NCBI GenBank assembly: GCA_030017895.1
Contig: JASEGV010000021.1
Span: forward strand, 1-41,709
Direction of reading: 5' to 3'
DNA: 41,709 bases
Source of the DNA: Bacteroidota bacterium
GTDB lineage: Bacteria; Bacteroidota; Ignavibacteria; UBA10030; BY39
Shown: positions 26,131 through 35,311 of the stretch, one piece after another
How the letters are laid out: each line of letters begins with the position of its first letter
How positions within the stretch are numbered: position 1 is the first letter of the stretch
Translations under genes and position numbers: made by a program
The notes under the pieces: generated by a model
The model's database searches: none
What the model was told of the DNA's origin: nothing
Seen by the model: the letters and a program-made list of their open reading frames with translations, nothing else

Positions 26131-27471
26131 TTAAACAACTCCTTGATTTAACATAGCATTAGCGACTTTCAAAAAGCCACCGATGTTGGCACCGTTGACA
26201 TAATTACCGGGCGTTCCGTATTCTTTGGCAGTTTCTACACAAGTGTGATGAATGTTCTTCATTATCGAATGTAATTTTTGATCAACCTCTTCTCGCGACC
26301 ATGGTAAACGCATGCTGTTTTGTGTCATCTCAAGTCCCGATGTGGCAACACCCCCGGCATTGGATGCTTTGCCGGGTGCATATAAAATTCCGCCATCCTG
26401 AAACACTTTTACACCTGCAATTGTTGTAGGCATATTTGCCCCTTCAGCTACATATTTACAACCGTTCTTTACTAATTCTTTTGCATCGTTTTCGTCAAGC
26501 TCGTTTTGAGTTGCGCAAGGAAGCGCAATATCGACCTTCACACCCCACGGTCGTTTGCCGGGATGGAATTGTACTTTGAATTTATCGGCATACATTTTAA
26601 CTTCATCCTTACCGCTTGCACGCATATCTAACATAAAATTAATTTTTTCGCCTTTGATACCATCTTTATCGTGAACGAATCCATCCGGTCCTGAAATTGA
26701 TAAAACTTTAGCCCCCAACTCGGTTGCTTTGAGAGCCGCCCCCCAGGCAACGTTACCGAAACCGGAAATTGAAACTGTTTTTCCATCGAAAGTATCATTC
26801 TTGGTTTTTAACATTTCTTCAGCAAAGTAAACTACACCAAAGCCCGTAGCTTCGGGTCTGATCAGTGAGCCGCCCCAGCTCAATCCTTTACCGGTTAGCA
26901 CGCCGGTAAACTCGTTTGCCAATCGCTTGTATTGACCGAACATGAAACCGATTTCACGTGCACCGACCCCGATGTCGCCGGCGGGAACGTCAACATCGGC
27001 GCCGATATGGCGGAATAGTTCAGTCATAAAACTTTGGCAGAACCGCATAACTTCATTATCGCTTTTACCTCTTGTATCGAAATCGGCTCCACCTTTGCCG
27101 CCGCCCATCGGCAGTGTAGTTAAACTATTTTTATATACTTGTTCGAATGCTAAAAATTTCAAAACGCCTAAATTTACGGAAGGATGAAATCGCAAACCAC
27201 CCTTGTAAGGTCCGATGGCGCTATTCATTTGAATTCGAAAACCGCGGTTAATCTGAACTTCACCTTTGTCGTCCATCCACGGCACCCGGAAAATTATTAC
27301 CCGCTCAGGTTCTACCATTCGCTCCAAAATTTTTGCTTTTCGATATGCGGGGTTACGCTCTAAAACTAAATCTAACGATTCAAATACCTCTTGAACTGCT
27401 TGATGAAATTCCTTTTCACCTGGATTTTTAATTTGTACCTGTTCAATTAAATTGCTAATGTACTCAGTCAT
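26131..27471 (-). CDS. gdhA: Glutamate dehydrogenase, hexameric NADP-type
   Basis: 446 residues, the length of the NADP-dependent hexameric class. It interconverts 2-oxoglutarate plus ammonium and glutamate. Substrate-binding and catalytic features are present: 'INRGFRIQMNSAIGPYKGGL', 'LTTLPMGGGKGGADFDTRGK' (catalytic Lys in GGGKGG), 'DVDVPAGDIGVGAREIGFMF', the Rossmann region 'VSISGFGNVAWGAALKATEL' and 'VAEGANMPTT'. GAGGA precedes ATG 27471. It forms a single-gene unit ended by a terminator. Divergent from the SDR gene across 130 bp, which holds both promoters. Confidence 0.97.
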   Translation of the reverse strand: MTEYISNLIEQVQIKNPGEKEFHQAVQEVFESLDLVLERNPAYRKAKILERMVEPERVIIFRVPWMDDKGEVQINRGFRIQMNSAIGPYKGGLRFHPSVNLGVLKFLAFEQVYKNSLTTLPMGGGKGGADFDTRGKSDNEVMRFCQSFMTELFRHIGADVDVPAGDIGVGAREIGFMFGQYKRLANEFTGVLTGKGLSWGGSLIRPEATGFGVVYFAEEMLKTKNDTFDGKTVSISGFGNVAWGAALKATELGAKVLSISGPDGFVHDKDGIKGEKINFMLDMRASGKDEVKMYADKFKVQFHPGKRPWGVKVDIALPCATQNELDENDAKELVKNGCKYVAEGANMPTTIAGVKVFQDGGILYAPGKASNAGGVATSGLEMTQNSMRLPWSREEVDQKLHSIMKNIHHTCVETAKEYGTPGNYVNGANIGGFLKVANAMLNQGVV

Positions 27472-27601
27472 TTTATTCCTCGTTTAATTATTTGAAAGAA
27501 TGTTGTTTATGATAGGTCTCTTAAAATCAATCCCAAAATAACAATTTTTATTGTATTTAACAAATAAAATATTTTCTGAAAAAGTTCGTATATTCAACAT
27601 T

Positions 27602-28369
27602 ATGAAACAAGAATTTAAAGGTAAAACTTTTATTATTACAGGAGCTTCGAGCGGAATCGGAAAAGCCGTTGCCAAACTTGCGGTTGAGCGGGGTGCCAAC
27701 GCGACCATTACAGCCAGGCGATTGAACGAACTGCAAATAACAGCAAAAGAAATTAACCGTCAGAACATCGAGATTGTTTCTGCTGATATTACAAACGAAG
27801 CAGATAGAGAATTAGTTATCGAAAAAACAGTAACCCGATTCGGCGGTATCGATGTGTTGGTTAATGCAGCAGGAATTATCGGAACGGGAAATATTGAAAA
27901 CACAACTCTCGCACAATGGGACTATATGATGGATGTAAATTTGCGTTCGTTGTTTCGACTGATACAACTGACGCTGCCGCATCTGATTGAACGAAAAGGG
28001 AACATCGTAAATGTTTCGAGTATCACCGGTGTGCGTGCCTTCCCGAACGTACTCGCTTATTGTGTCAGCAAAGCAGGGGTCGATCAACTTACACATTGTG
28101 TTGGACTTGAACTTGCACCGAAAGGAGTCCGCATAAATTCTGTTAATCCCGGTGTTGTGGTAACAAACTTACATCGTGCCGGAGGAATGGAAGAAGAAAA
28201 GTATAACGCATTTTTAGAACACAGCAAAACAACTCATCCACTCGGCAGAGTCGGGCAACCAGAAGAAGTAGCTGAATTGATTTTATTTCTCGCATCCGAA
28301 CGGGCTGGCTGGATAACGGGCAGCAGTTACAGCATCGACGGTGGACGATCGCAAACATGCGCAAGATGA
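27602..28369 (+). CDS. SDR-family oxidoreductase
   Basis: 255 residues from ATG 27602. Classical short-chain dehydrogenase: 'FIITGASSGIGKAVAKLAVE' (NAD(P)-binding TGxxxGIG), 'DVLVNAAGIIGTG', the active-site Ser in 'IVNVSSITGVRAF', the catalytic 'AYCVSKAG' Tyr-x3-Lys, and 'GWITGSSYSIDGG' at the C-terminus. It resembles 3-oxoacyl-ACP reductase/glucose-dehydrogenase-like enzymes; the substrate cannot be told. It is followed at once by the PLP enzyme gene and is probably transcribed with it. Confidence 0.85.
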   Translation: MKQEFKGKTFIITGASSGIGKAVAKLAVERGANATITARRLNELQITAKEINRQNIEIVSADITNEADRELVIEKTVTRFGGIDVLVNAAGIIGTGNIENTTLAQWDYMMDVNLRSLFRLIQLTLPHLIERKGNIVNVSSITGVRAFPNVLAYCVSKAGVDQLTHCVGLELAPKGVRINSVNPGVVVTNLHRAGGMEEEKYNAFLEHSKTTHPLGRVGQPEEVAELILFLASERAGWITGSSYSIDGGRSQTCAR

Positions 28370-28380
28370 AAGGAACATTT

Positions 28381-29586
28381 ATGAAGAACAAAAAAAATCA
28401 AAAATTATCAATATCTACACGGGCAGTTCACGGTAAACGTTTATATGCTTATACAGGACCTGTTGCATTACCAATTTACCAGACCAGCACATACCGTTTT
28501 GAAAACTCGAAACTCGCAATCCGTTATGCCGAAGGGGACGAATCGGTTTATGTTTACACACGGTATCACAATCCTACTGTGAACGAGGTTGAGAACAAAA
28601 TTGCATTTATGCAGGAAGGCGAAGCAGCAGCTTTGTTTTCTTCGGGGATGGCGGCGATAAGCACCGCGATACTTTCGCTCTGCAAATCGGGCGACGAGAT
28701 TGTAAGCATTCCCTCGTTATACGGCGGAACTTACCGCTTTTTCAGAGATACATTGCCCAATTACGATATAAATGTAAAATATGTGGATGTGAATTCGTTG
28801 GACGACTTGAAATATCTCATCACTCCCAAAACAAAAATTGTATATCTCGAAACTCCGACAAATCCAACGCTCGACATTGTCGATATAGCAAAATTAGTAA
28901 AACTTGCACGCGGTGCGGAGAAGGAGTTTAAATCCAACATAACAATCATTATTGATAACACATTTGCTACAATAATCAACCAACAGCCGTTCGATTTTGG
29001 AGTCGATTTAATCATCGAAAGCATTACAAAATATTTAGGCGGTCACTCCGATTTAGTTGGCGGTGTAGCAATCGGTAGTAAGCAACTCATTAAGAAAATA
29101 AAAACTTTAGCAAAACATTTAGGGGGTTGCGCCGATCCGTTTGCAGCTTTTTTACTTGATAGAAGTTTAAAAACTTTCGAACTTCGTGTAAAAAGGCAAA
29201 CTGAAAATGCCTTCGTATTAGCAAAAGCATTATCGAAACACAAAAAGGTGAACCGTGTTATTTATCCCGGACTTGCTTCGCATCCAAAACATCAGCTTGC
29301 AAAAAAGCAGATGACCGGTTTCGGAGCTATGGTTACAATCGAAGTAAAAAGGGGGGCGAAGGGGGCTGTTAAAGTCTGCGATAATTTAAAAGTGGCTATT
29401 AATGCGATGTCGTTAGGAGGGACAGAAACCCTCGTCAGCATTCCGGTTTATTCTTCGCATGTTAATATGTCGGGTGAAGAACTTGCACGGCATGGAGTTA
29501 CACCGGGTATGATCCGCATTTCGGTTGGTGTCGAAGGAATCGACGACCTCGTGAACGATTTTAATCAGGCATTGGATAAAAATTAA
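28381..29586 (+). CDS. Cys/Met-metabolism PLP enzyme (cystathionine gamma-synthase/lyase type)
   Basis: 401 residues. ATG 28381 is chosen because AAAGGA stands seven bases before it; an earlier in-frame ATG at 28366 would overlap the SDR gene. Features are 'TSTYRFENSKLAIRYAEGDE', 'YTRYHNPTVNEVE' (cofactor phosphate Tyr/Arg), 'SSGMAAISTAILSL', 'IDNTFATIINQQP' and the PLP Lys217 in 'IESITKYLGGHSDLVGG', with the C-terminal 'RISVGVEGIDDLVNDF'. The family includes cystathionine gamma-synthase, beta- and gamma-lyase, methionine gamma-lyase and O-acetylhomoserine sulfhydrylase; sequence alone does not settle which. It lies 11 bp after the SDR gene and 9 bp before the sigma-factor gene. Confidence 0.88.
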   Translation: MKNKKNQKLSISTRAVHGKRLYAYTGPVALPIYQTSTYRFENSKLAIRYAEGDESVYVYTRYHNPTVNEVENKIAFMQEGEAAALFSSGMAAISTAILSLCKSGDEIVSIPSLYGGTYRFFRDTLPNYDINVKYVDVNSLDDLKYLITPKTKIVYLETPTNPTLDIVDIAKLVKLARGAEKEFKSNITIIIDNTFATIINQQPFDFGVDLIIESITKYLGGHSDLVGGVAIGSKQLIKKIKTLAKHLGGCADPFAAFLLDRSLKTFELRVKRQTENAFVLAKALSKHKKVNRVIYPGLASHPKHQLAKKQMTGFGAMVTIEVKRGAKGAVKVCDNLKVAINAMSLGGTETLVSIPVYSSHVNMSGEELARHGVTPGMIRISVGVEGIDDLVNDFNQALDKN

Positions 29587-29595
29587 TTTCGTTGA

Positions 29596-30225
29596 ATGGC
29601 TCGGGAAATAAAATCAAATAGAACTATCAGCGAGGCAGAAAAGATTGTATCGCAAAAAGAGGATCTGCGGCTGATTAATAAAGCTTTACGCGGCGACCAA
29701 ACAGCTTACCAAAGGTTGGTTAATAAATATAAACCAACTATTACATTTGTATTGTATCGAGTTGTACAGGACAAAGATGATGTTGAAGATGTTGTTCAAG
29801 AAGTTTTTATAAATACTTTCAGGGCTTTGAAGAGCTTTAAAAAGGAGTACTCTTTTTTCTCTTGGATATATAAGATTGCATTAAACAAAGGCATCGACTA
29901 TTTACGAAAGAAGAAGCTTAAAACTTTTTCAATTGATAAACCTATAGCAGCCAAAGACGGCGAAGTGCATTACGAAGTTCCCGATTCAACTTACGAGCCG
30001 GATAAACATATAATAGCAAGCGAGAAATCTGCATTAATCCAGGCGGCAATAGATAAACTACCACCTAAATATAAGCGTGTTATAATTATGCGGCATATGG
30101 AGGAGAAAGATTATTCCGAAATTGCCGAAGAGTTAAAACTTCCGATTGGCACTGTAAAAGTTCATATCTTCCGCGCAAGGGAGCTATTGAACAAATATCT
30201 GCGTCATAAAATCCGCCACTATTGA
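29596..30225 (+). CDS. ECF-type RNA polymerase sigma factor
   Basis: 209 residues. Region 2: 'YRVVQDKDDVEDVVQEVFIN' then 'FFSWIYKIALNKGIDYLRKK'. Region 4: 'LPPKYKRVIIMRHMEEKDYS' then 'IGTVKVHIFRARELLNKYLR' (helix-turn-helix). This is a SigW/RpoE-like layout. The first 25 residues are an extra basic N-terminal extension. No anti-sigma factor with a zinc motif lies beside it; the next gene, 39 bp on, is an exported toast-rack protein. That pairing hints at envelope-linked control, an inference from position. Confidence 0.93.
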   Translation: MAREIKSNRTISEAEKIVSQKEDLRLINKALRGDQTAYQRLVNKYKPTITFVLYRVVQDKDDVEDVVQEVFINTFRALKSFKKEYSFFSWIYKIALNKGIDYLRKKKLKTFSIDKPIAAKDGEVHYEVPDSTYEPDKHIIASEKSALIQAAIDKLPPKYKRVIIMRHMEEKDYSEIAEELKLPIGTVKVHIFRARELLNKYLRHKIRHY

Positions 30226-30264
30226 AACTTAATTTTTTGCAAAGCGTAAAGAGTTTAGAGTTTT

Positions 30265-31152
30265 ATGAAATATTCTAAAAAATATAGTATTTTCCTTTTT
30301 TTCCTTTTCTTTACCACAGCCGCAGCGGCGTATAACCTTTTGTTGGACGATAAAAGATACCAAAAGGAAACCCCGTACGGCAATGAAAGAGAGCTAAAAG
30401 TAAACATCGAATCTGCTTTTGGTAAACTTGTTATCGGCAAATGCGATGATGAGAATGTTTTCAGTTACGATGTTTTACGCAATCCCAAATTGGGCGACCC
30501 AACCGACCAGATCAAATACACGATCATTGACAGGATAGGATATTTAGAAATCCCAAGTCCCGGCAGCGAGCAGTCGAAGAAAAAATCGTTTCACATAAGC
30601 AGTATAGAATCTGAAAAGTGGATATTAGACCTTACCGGCAGAATTCCAATTTCATTGGATATTCAATTAGGTGCGGGTAAAGGAAATTTTGATTTCACAG
30701 GTTTAAAGTTAAAGGATTTGGATATTTCGACCGGGGCAAGTTCTGTTACAATCATGTTTAATAAATTGAATCAGCAGACGATAGAAAACCTCAACATCGA
30801 AACCGGAGTTAGCAGGTTTAAAGCTTATAATTTATCCAACGCAAACTTCAACAAACTGAAATTCAGCGGTGGGATTGGCTCGTACGAGCTTGATTTCAGC
30901 GGCGAATTAAATAAAGAAGTAGATGTTGACATTGAGATTGGTTTGGGATCGATTACTATTTTAATTCCAAAATATGTGGGCGCCAAAGTTTACTACGAAA
31001 AGAATTGGATATCGAACATCGACCTAGACAGAGATTTTGATGAAGCACAAAATAATGAATACGTAACCTCGAACTATTCCGGAGCAAGTGGTAAGATGAA
31101 TATCCAGATAGAAGCAGGGTTCGGAAGTGTGAAGGTAAAACGACTAAAGTAA
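30265..31152 (+). CDS. Exported toast-rack (LiaF/DUF4097-like) beta-solenoid protein
   Basis: 295 residues. Signal peptide 'YSIFLFFLFFTTAAAA'. The rest is a repetitive beta-strand solenoid: 'VNIESAFGKLVIGKCDDENV', 'LDIQLGAGKGNFDFTGLKLK', 'DLDISTGASSVTIMF', 'LNIETGVSRFKAYNLS', 'VDIEIGLGSITILIPKYVGA' and 'MNIQIEAGFGSVKVKRLK'. This pattern matches the toast-rack domains of LiaF-like and adhesin-like envelope proteins. The role is probably structural or sensory at the cell envelope. It follows the ECF sigma gene with 39 bp between, so it may be its partner or target, as in envelope-stress units. Confidence 0.7.
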   Translation: MKYSKKYSIFLFFLFFTTAAAAYNLLLDDKRYQKETPYGNERELKVNIESAFGKLVIGKCDDENVFSYDVLRNPKLGDPTDQIKYTIIDRIGYLEIPSPGSEQSKKKSFHISSIESEKWILDLTGRIPISLDIQLGAGKGNFDFTGLKLKDLDISTGASSVTIMFNKLNQQTIENLNIETGVSRFKAYNLSNANFNKLKFSGGIGSYELDFSGELNKEVDVDIEIGLGSITILIPKYVGAKVYYEKNWISNIDLDRDFDEAQNNEYVTSNYSGASGKMNIQIEAGFGSVKVKRLK

Positions 31153-31192
31153 ATGGAGACCACCTGAACGGCAGCCTCCATCTCAACGAATT

Positions 31193-32128
31193 TTATATCG
31201 CGATACCTAAACCTAAAAGCGCAACAGGTTGGTTGGAGTAATTGTACTCTGCATTAATATGGAAAATAAAAAATTTCAATCCTAAACCTGCTGTGATTCG
31301 AAATGTATTCTCACCGTTCATCGTAATTTTAACTTCTGTCGCTGCAACGCCCGGAGGTGTCCATTGATATTTGAGTTCCATCGAAGAAGTTTCATAAGCA
31401 AACCCACCATAAAAAGTTGCAAATAATAGTGTCTTGCTGATTTGCGTTCCAAAACTTAAAGCCGAGGCTTCAATCAAAGGTTTTAATTTTAAATTTTGGT
31501 ACATAATATGAGCTGACCAATCGAACGGTAAAGGTACAAACCATTGTCCAATATTATGTTGCAAGCCGAATCCAAGAAACGAAAACTCGCCGAAGTCGCC
31601 TATCTTGGTAGTTGGGTAATAACGAATTAATGCACGGGTTCCCAAAATATTACCTATCGCAATATGCGGAACTGGAATTAAAAAAATACCCGAATTCATA
31701 CCATTAGCTAATCTAAGTGTGTCACCAGGTATTATGCTGCCGGGTACTATTGTCCCATCAGTGCCAAAAATTGTGGCAGTTTCTACGGGGGTTGGGTACT
31801 TATTTATTGGGCGGTAATAATTTAAATCGCTTAAATCAGCTTGAAATTTTTTAGCTTCGTCCGGTATTAATGCAAACATAAATTTTGCACCCACATAAAC
31901 ATCAATTCCGGTTGAAACATCGGCGGTGTGAAAAATACCCGAATTTAAATTGGCGCCGAAGGCATTCACGAACGGCTGCATATAACCTTTTGCGTAACCT
32001 TTTCCAAATTTCTGCAAACGTTCTTCAACCGTTTGAGCAGTAACTGCCGAAACGAATAAAAACGAAAATACTGTTAAGCCAGTAAATACTTGTAATAATT
32101 TTTTCGCAACGTTTTGTGTTGTCAACAT
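31193..32128 (-). CDS. Outer-membrane beta-barrel protein (DUF6588-like)
   Basis: 311 residues. Signal peptide 'VFTGLTVFSFLFVSAVTAQ'; AGGAGAA precedes ATG 32128. The mature part has alternating strands typical of an outer-membrane barrel. It includes 'GANLNSGIFHTADVSTGIDV', 'PVPHIAIGNILGTRALIRYY', 'FLGFGLQHNIGQW' and a hydrophobic last strand ending in 'LLGLGIAI'. It resembles the DUF6588 family as I remember it. Function unknown. It is last of a minus-strand run after rlmN, adk and the diesterase and may be read from their transcript. Confidence 0.65.
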   Translation of the reverse strand: MLTTQNVAKKLLQVFTGLTVFSFLFVSAVTAQTVEERLQKFGKGYAKGYMQPFVNAFGANLNSGIFHTADVSTGIDVYVGAKFMFALIPDEAKKFQADLSDLNYYRPINKYPTPVETATIFGTDGTIVPGSIIPGDTLRLANGMNSGIFLIPVPHIAIGNILGTRALIRYYPTTKIGDFGEFSFLGFGLQHNIGQWFVPLPFDWSAHIMYQNLKLKPLIEASALSFGTQISKTLLFATFYGGFAYETSSMELKYQWTPPGVAATEVKITMNGENTFRITAGLGLKFFIFHINAEYNYSNQPVALLGLGIAI

Positions 32129-32150
32129 TTAATTCTCCTATTATTGTTAT

Positions 32151-32909
32151 TTACAAATTCGATAAATAATACTTCATACTCTTAGGGACATTTGTAATTA
32201 TCCCATCTACATTTAAATTCACCATACTGTCGAAATGATTGCGGTTTTCAATTGTGTAAACAAAAATCATTTTCTTTTCCTTGTGTGCATCGATTACCAT
32301 TCGTTCGCGCAAATAATTTCGACTGACTACAATGACATCTGCGAGATATTGTTTAGCGAGTGAAATAGGGTTATTGACTAAATGAATAACTGGGCTGTAA
32401 ATAATTCCTGTCATCAATGTGCTATCTAATTGTTTTACTTTTTTCACCAAAGAATGTTCGAACGATGTAATGAGGAGAGATTTATTCAATTTATATTTGT
32501 GTGCTAACTCGACACAACTGTTTATTATCTTATTTTTATTTTTAATTTTCTGTTTAATTTCGATGTTTATCCCAACCTTTTTGTTTACAAGTTTAAAAAC
32601 CTCCTCCAATGTTGGAATTACTTCAACAGAATATTTGGGATTGAACCACGACCCTGCATCAAAATTTTTTAATCCCTCTAAATCAAAATCCTCAACCTTC
32701 CCTCTGCCACTCGTAGTACGCTCGAGGCGTGAGTCGTGAATCACAACAACCTCGTTGTCGTGCGAAAGACGAACATCAAGTTCGATAGCATGCGTCCCTT
32801 CGTCGATAGCTTTCTTAAAAGCAGCAATCGTGTTTTCAGGAGCCGTTACCGATGCGCCACGATGGGCAATAACAATCGGTTTATCTGTTCTTGTTTTCCA
32901 GGAAAACAA
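32151..32909 (-). CDS. Glycerophosphodiester phosphodiesterase
   Basis: 252 residues. GDPD TIM-barrel features: 'PIVIAHRGASVTAPENTIAA' (catalytic His, Arg and the Glu of PENT), 'IELDVRLSHDNEVVVIHDSR' (metal-binding ExD and His), 'LERTTSGRGKV', 'LEEVFKLV' and 'VDGIITNVPKSMKYYL'. It splits glycerophosphodiesters into glycerol-3-phosphate and an alcohol, needing a divalent metal. No signal peptide, so cytoplasmic. The start is TTG 32909, one base after the adk stop, since no ATG lies before the conserved region. A GTG or internal start is possible but less likely. Confidence 0.9.
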   Translation of the reverse strand: MFSWKTRTDKPIVIAHRGASVTAPENTIAAFKKAIDEGTHAIELDVRLSHDNEVVVIHDSRLERTTSGRGKVEDFDLEGLKNFDAGSWFNPKYSVEVIPTLEEVFKLVNKKVGINIEIKQKIKNKNKIINSCVELAHKYKLNKSLLITSFEHSLVKKVKQLDSTLMTGIIYSPVIHLVNNPISLAKQYLADVIVVSRNYLRERMVIDAHKEKKMIFVYTIENRNHFDSMVNLNVDGIITNVPKSMKYYLSNL

Positions 32910-32910
32910 T

Positions 32911-33552
32911 TTAGTTCTTCAATATTGAATTAATTTTATTATAAACGTTTTCTATTTTTCCAAAACCATCGACGACATGAAGAAAGCCTTCGTCTTCATA
33001 ATATTTCTTTACAGGAGCTGTGGCTTCTTTATAAACTTTCAGCCGCTTTAAAACCGTTTCCGACTTGTCGTCGTCGCGCTGAATCAGATTCCCGCCACAC
33101 TCGGTACAAATATAATCATAAATTTTATCATTATGAATATTATAGATTCTATGGCATTTAGAACAGCTATATCTGTACTTCAGCCGGTTCATTATTTCAG
33201 CATCATCGACATCAAGATAAATAACAGCATCTATAGCGATACTCAATTCCGAAAACAGTTTTTTTAAAGCGTCGGCTTGCACAACCGTTCGCGGGAATCC
33301 ATCCAAAACGAAACCATTTTTGCAACCGTTAGAGGTTATCACGTTTCTGATAATTCCAATCATAATGTCATCTGAAACAAGCTTACCTGCTCCAATAACA
33401 TCTTTGGCTTTTTTTCCCAATTCGGTTCCTTGGGCTATTGCACTTCTGAGTATGTCGCCGGTAGATATGTGCAGTATATCAAAATTTTCAGCAAGCAACT
33501 TCGCTTGTGTCCCCTTACCAACACCCGGTGGACCAAATAAGATTATCTTCAT
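32911..33552 (-). CDS. adk: Adenylate kinase
   Basis: 213 residues. P-loop 'FGPPGVGKGTQAKLL', 'HISTGDILRSAIAQGTELGK', 'GFVLDGFPRTVVQADAL' and 'YEDEGFLHVVDGFG'. The LID domain carries four cysteines, Cys130, Cys133, Cys149 and Cys152, the zinc-binding form seen in many bacterial adenylate kinases. It converts ATP plus AMP to two ADP. It lies 35 bp after rlmN in the same direction and ends one base before the diesterase start, so these genes are probably co-transcribed. Confidence 0.97.
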   Translation of the reverse strand: MKIILFGPPGVGKGTQAKLLAENFDILHISTGDILRSAIAQGTELGKKAKDVIGAGKLVSDDIMIGIIRNVITSNGCKNGFVLDGFPRTVVQADALKKLFSELSIAIDAVIYLDVDDAEIMNRLKYRYSCSKCHRIYNIHNDKIYDYICTECGGNLIQRDDDKSETVLKRLKVYKEATAPVKKYYEDEGFLHVVDGFGKIENVYNKINSILKN

Positions 33553-33587
33553 ATATAAATATAATGTTTTGTTGCATTTGTAGCAAT

Positions 33588-34679
33588 TTATTTCGATTTA
33601 TTTTTAACAGCCAATTGTCCGCAAGCTGCGGCAATATCCTCGCCAGCACTGGAACGGATAAAGACGGTAACGTGATTTTTTCTAAGGGATTGGGCAAATT
33701 TTTCGGTATCTTTGCGGGATACCGGACGCAGTTCGCCAGCAAAACCACGAGGGCTGATAAAACTGATACTGTGGAACGGTATAATGTTTATTTTACAAGG
33801 GATCGTTTTCGACACCTTGATTATAGCTTTCAAATCTTTTTCGGTGTCGTTCACTCCGGCAAAGAGGATGTATTCAAACGTAACCCGCTCTTTTGTTTTG
33901 CTGTAGTAATACTCTATTACGCCGAGAAGTTCCTGAAGGTTAAATTTTTTATTCATCGGCATAAGCTGTGTGCGGGTTTTGTTGTTCAAGCTGTGGAGCG
34001 AAACCGCGAGTTTTATTTTTTTGCGCTCGTCAGCCATGCGTTTAATGCCTTCCACCCAGCCGGCAGTGGAGAGTGTAATTCTGCGGGCGGGAATGTTCAT
34101 TCCGTTAACGAGTATATCAACGGCATTCATTACGTTATCGTAATTCATCAGCGGCTCGCCCATTCCCATAAAGACTAGATTCGTTATCTTTTTACCCGTA
34201 AACTTTTTGGTTTGTAAAACCTGATCCACAATTTCACTCGCCGTAAGATTTCTTTGAAAACCCATAGCACCGGTTGCACAAAATGCACAATCTAACGGAC
34301 AGCCAACCTGCGTTGAGACGCAAAGAGTTAAGCGTTTTTGCTCATCTTCATCCGATGCTGCGCCGTTTTGGTAAGATGTAGCGGGAGGTATTAATACGCT
34401 CTCTATTCTTTTCCCGTCGTTCAATTCAAACAGAAACTTTGTTGTATTATCGTGTACGGATTTGTAGAAAGTTTCGAGTTTAATGTTTTCAATTTCTGCA
34501 AGTTCGTTCAATTTTACCCTCAACGATTTGGAAAATGTTGACATATCGTTGAACGATTCGGCTTCTTTGTTGTAAAGCCAATCGAACAATTGCTGTCCTC
34601 TGAACTTCTTCTCGCCGATGGAAAGAACAAATTCTTCTAATTCCTTTTGAGTTAATCCTTTAAGGTTGGTTTTCTTCAT
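33588..34679 (-). CDS. rlmN: 23S rRNA/tRNA adenine-C2 methyltransferase RlmN
   Basis: 363 residues. The radical-SAM cluster motif CPLDCAFC supplies Cys127, Cys131 and Cys134. The two methyl-carrying and resolving cysteines of this family fit Cys120 ('LTLCVSTQVG') and Cys353 ('AACGQL'). 'NLVFMGMGEPLMNYDNVM', 'RRITLSTAGWVEGIKRMA' and 'LAVSLHS' are family signatures. It methylates C2 of A2503 in 23S rRNA and of A37 in some tRNAs. A Cfr-type resistance enzyme is the close alternative, but the length and the N-terminal domain ('KKFRGQQLFDWLY') fit RlmN. Confidence 0.95.
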   Translation of the reverse strand: MKKTNLKGLTQKELEEFVLSIGEKKFRGQQLFDWLYNKEAESFNDMSTFSKSLRVKLNELAEIENIKLETFYKSVHDNTTKFLFELNDGKRIESVLIPPATSYQNGAASDEDEQKRLTLCVSTQVGCPLDCAFCATGAMGFQRNLTASEIVDQVLQTKKFTGKKITNLVFMGMGEPLMNYDNVMNAVDILVNGMNIPARRITLSTAGWVEGIKRMADERKKIKLAVSLHSLNNKTRTQLMPMNKKFNLQELLGVIEYYYSKTKERVTFEYILFAGVNDTEKDLKAIIKVSKTIPCKINIIPFHSISFISPRGFAGELRPVSRKDTEKFAQSLRKNHVTVFIRSSAGEDIAAACGQLAVKNKSK

Positions 34680-34818
34680 AACTGTTGATGCAAGTTAAGA
34701 AAATGCGGAGAGTGTTGCAAACATAAATAATACACACGATGTTGACAAATGCATTTTTTACTATTTGCATAAAAGGTAAGAAAATTATAGATTAACTTTG
34801 AACAATAAAGGTGAAGAT

Positions 34819-35040
34819 ATGAATAATACATCACTTGCTGATATAATACAGCTTAGTATACCGGAACGTCTTCAGATTGTGGAAGATATCTGGGATAGCA
34901 TAGCGGCAATACCCGAAGCCATTCCCTTAACCGAAGATCAGAAGATAGAACTTGATAGAAGGATAGTGGAATATAAGCTAAATCCCGAGAAGGGTATTCC
35001 TTGGGAAAAGGTGAAAGAAAAAATTCAATCGACGAAATGA
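34819..35040 (+). CDS. Addiction-module antitoxin (PF09720-like)
   Basis: 73 residues from ATG 34819, chosen over TTG 34798 because AAGGTGA lies just before it. 'LSIPERLQIVEDIWDSIAAI' and 'LTEDQKIELDRRIVEYKLNP' followed by 'EKGIPWEKVKEKI' match the unstable-antitoxin family PF09720 (addiction module component, about 70-80 residues). Its stop overlaps the start of the toxin gene as ATGA. Since the toxin is broken, the antitoxin now stands alone unless it still antagonises another RelE/ParE toxin. Confidence 0.85.
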   Translation: MNNTSLADIIQLSIPERLQIVEDIWDSIAAIPEAIPLTEDQKIELDRRIVEYKLNPEKGIPWEKVKEKIQSTK

Positions 35041-35311
35041 GTTACACTGTATCGTTCCGACCAGAAGCTGAATAAGATTTGCTCGACGCATTCCGTTGGT
35101 ATGAAGAACAACGTAAAGGGCTTGGGTTGGAATTTTTCCAAGCTGTTGATTCCCGCGTTTCTTCAATCCAAGGGAATCCTGAAGCGTATCCGATTATTTA
35201 TAAAAACGTACATCGGGCATTACTCCGTAGATTTCCATACTGCATATTTCCACTTTCGACGGAATCCAATTCATTGGCAAGAGCGTAAGTAGTGAAGGTT
35301 GCAAAAACTAA
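35037..35311 (+). pseudogene. Broken ParE/RelE toxin
   Basis: ATG 35037 reads MSYTVSFRPEAE and then hits TAA at codon 13. The same frame goes on 'DLLDAFRWYEEQRKGLGLEF', 'VDSRVSSIQGNPEAYPIIYK' and 'VHRALLRRFPYCIF', clearly a ParE-type toxin. Near 35248 the frame shifts: the rest, 'STFDGIQFIGKSVSSEGCKN' ending at TAA 35309-35311, continues in another frame where the usual 'FHxxRDP' end would be. One nonsense change and one frameshift make it inactive. Confidence 0.85.

Noticed and set aside
31140-31195. Hairpin ATGGAG/CTCCAT between the convergent toast-rack and outer-membrane genes
   Set aside because: Stem of only six pairs with a long loop and no T-run on either strand; too weak to call a terminator.
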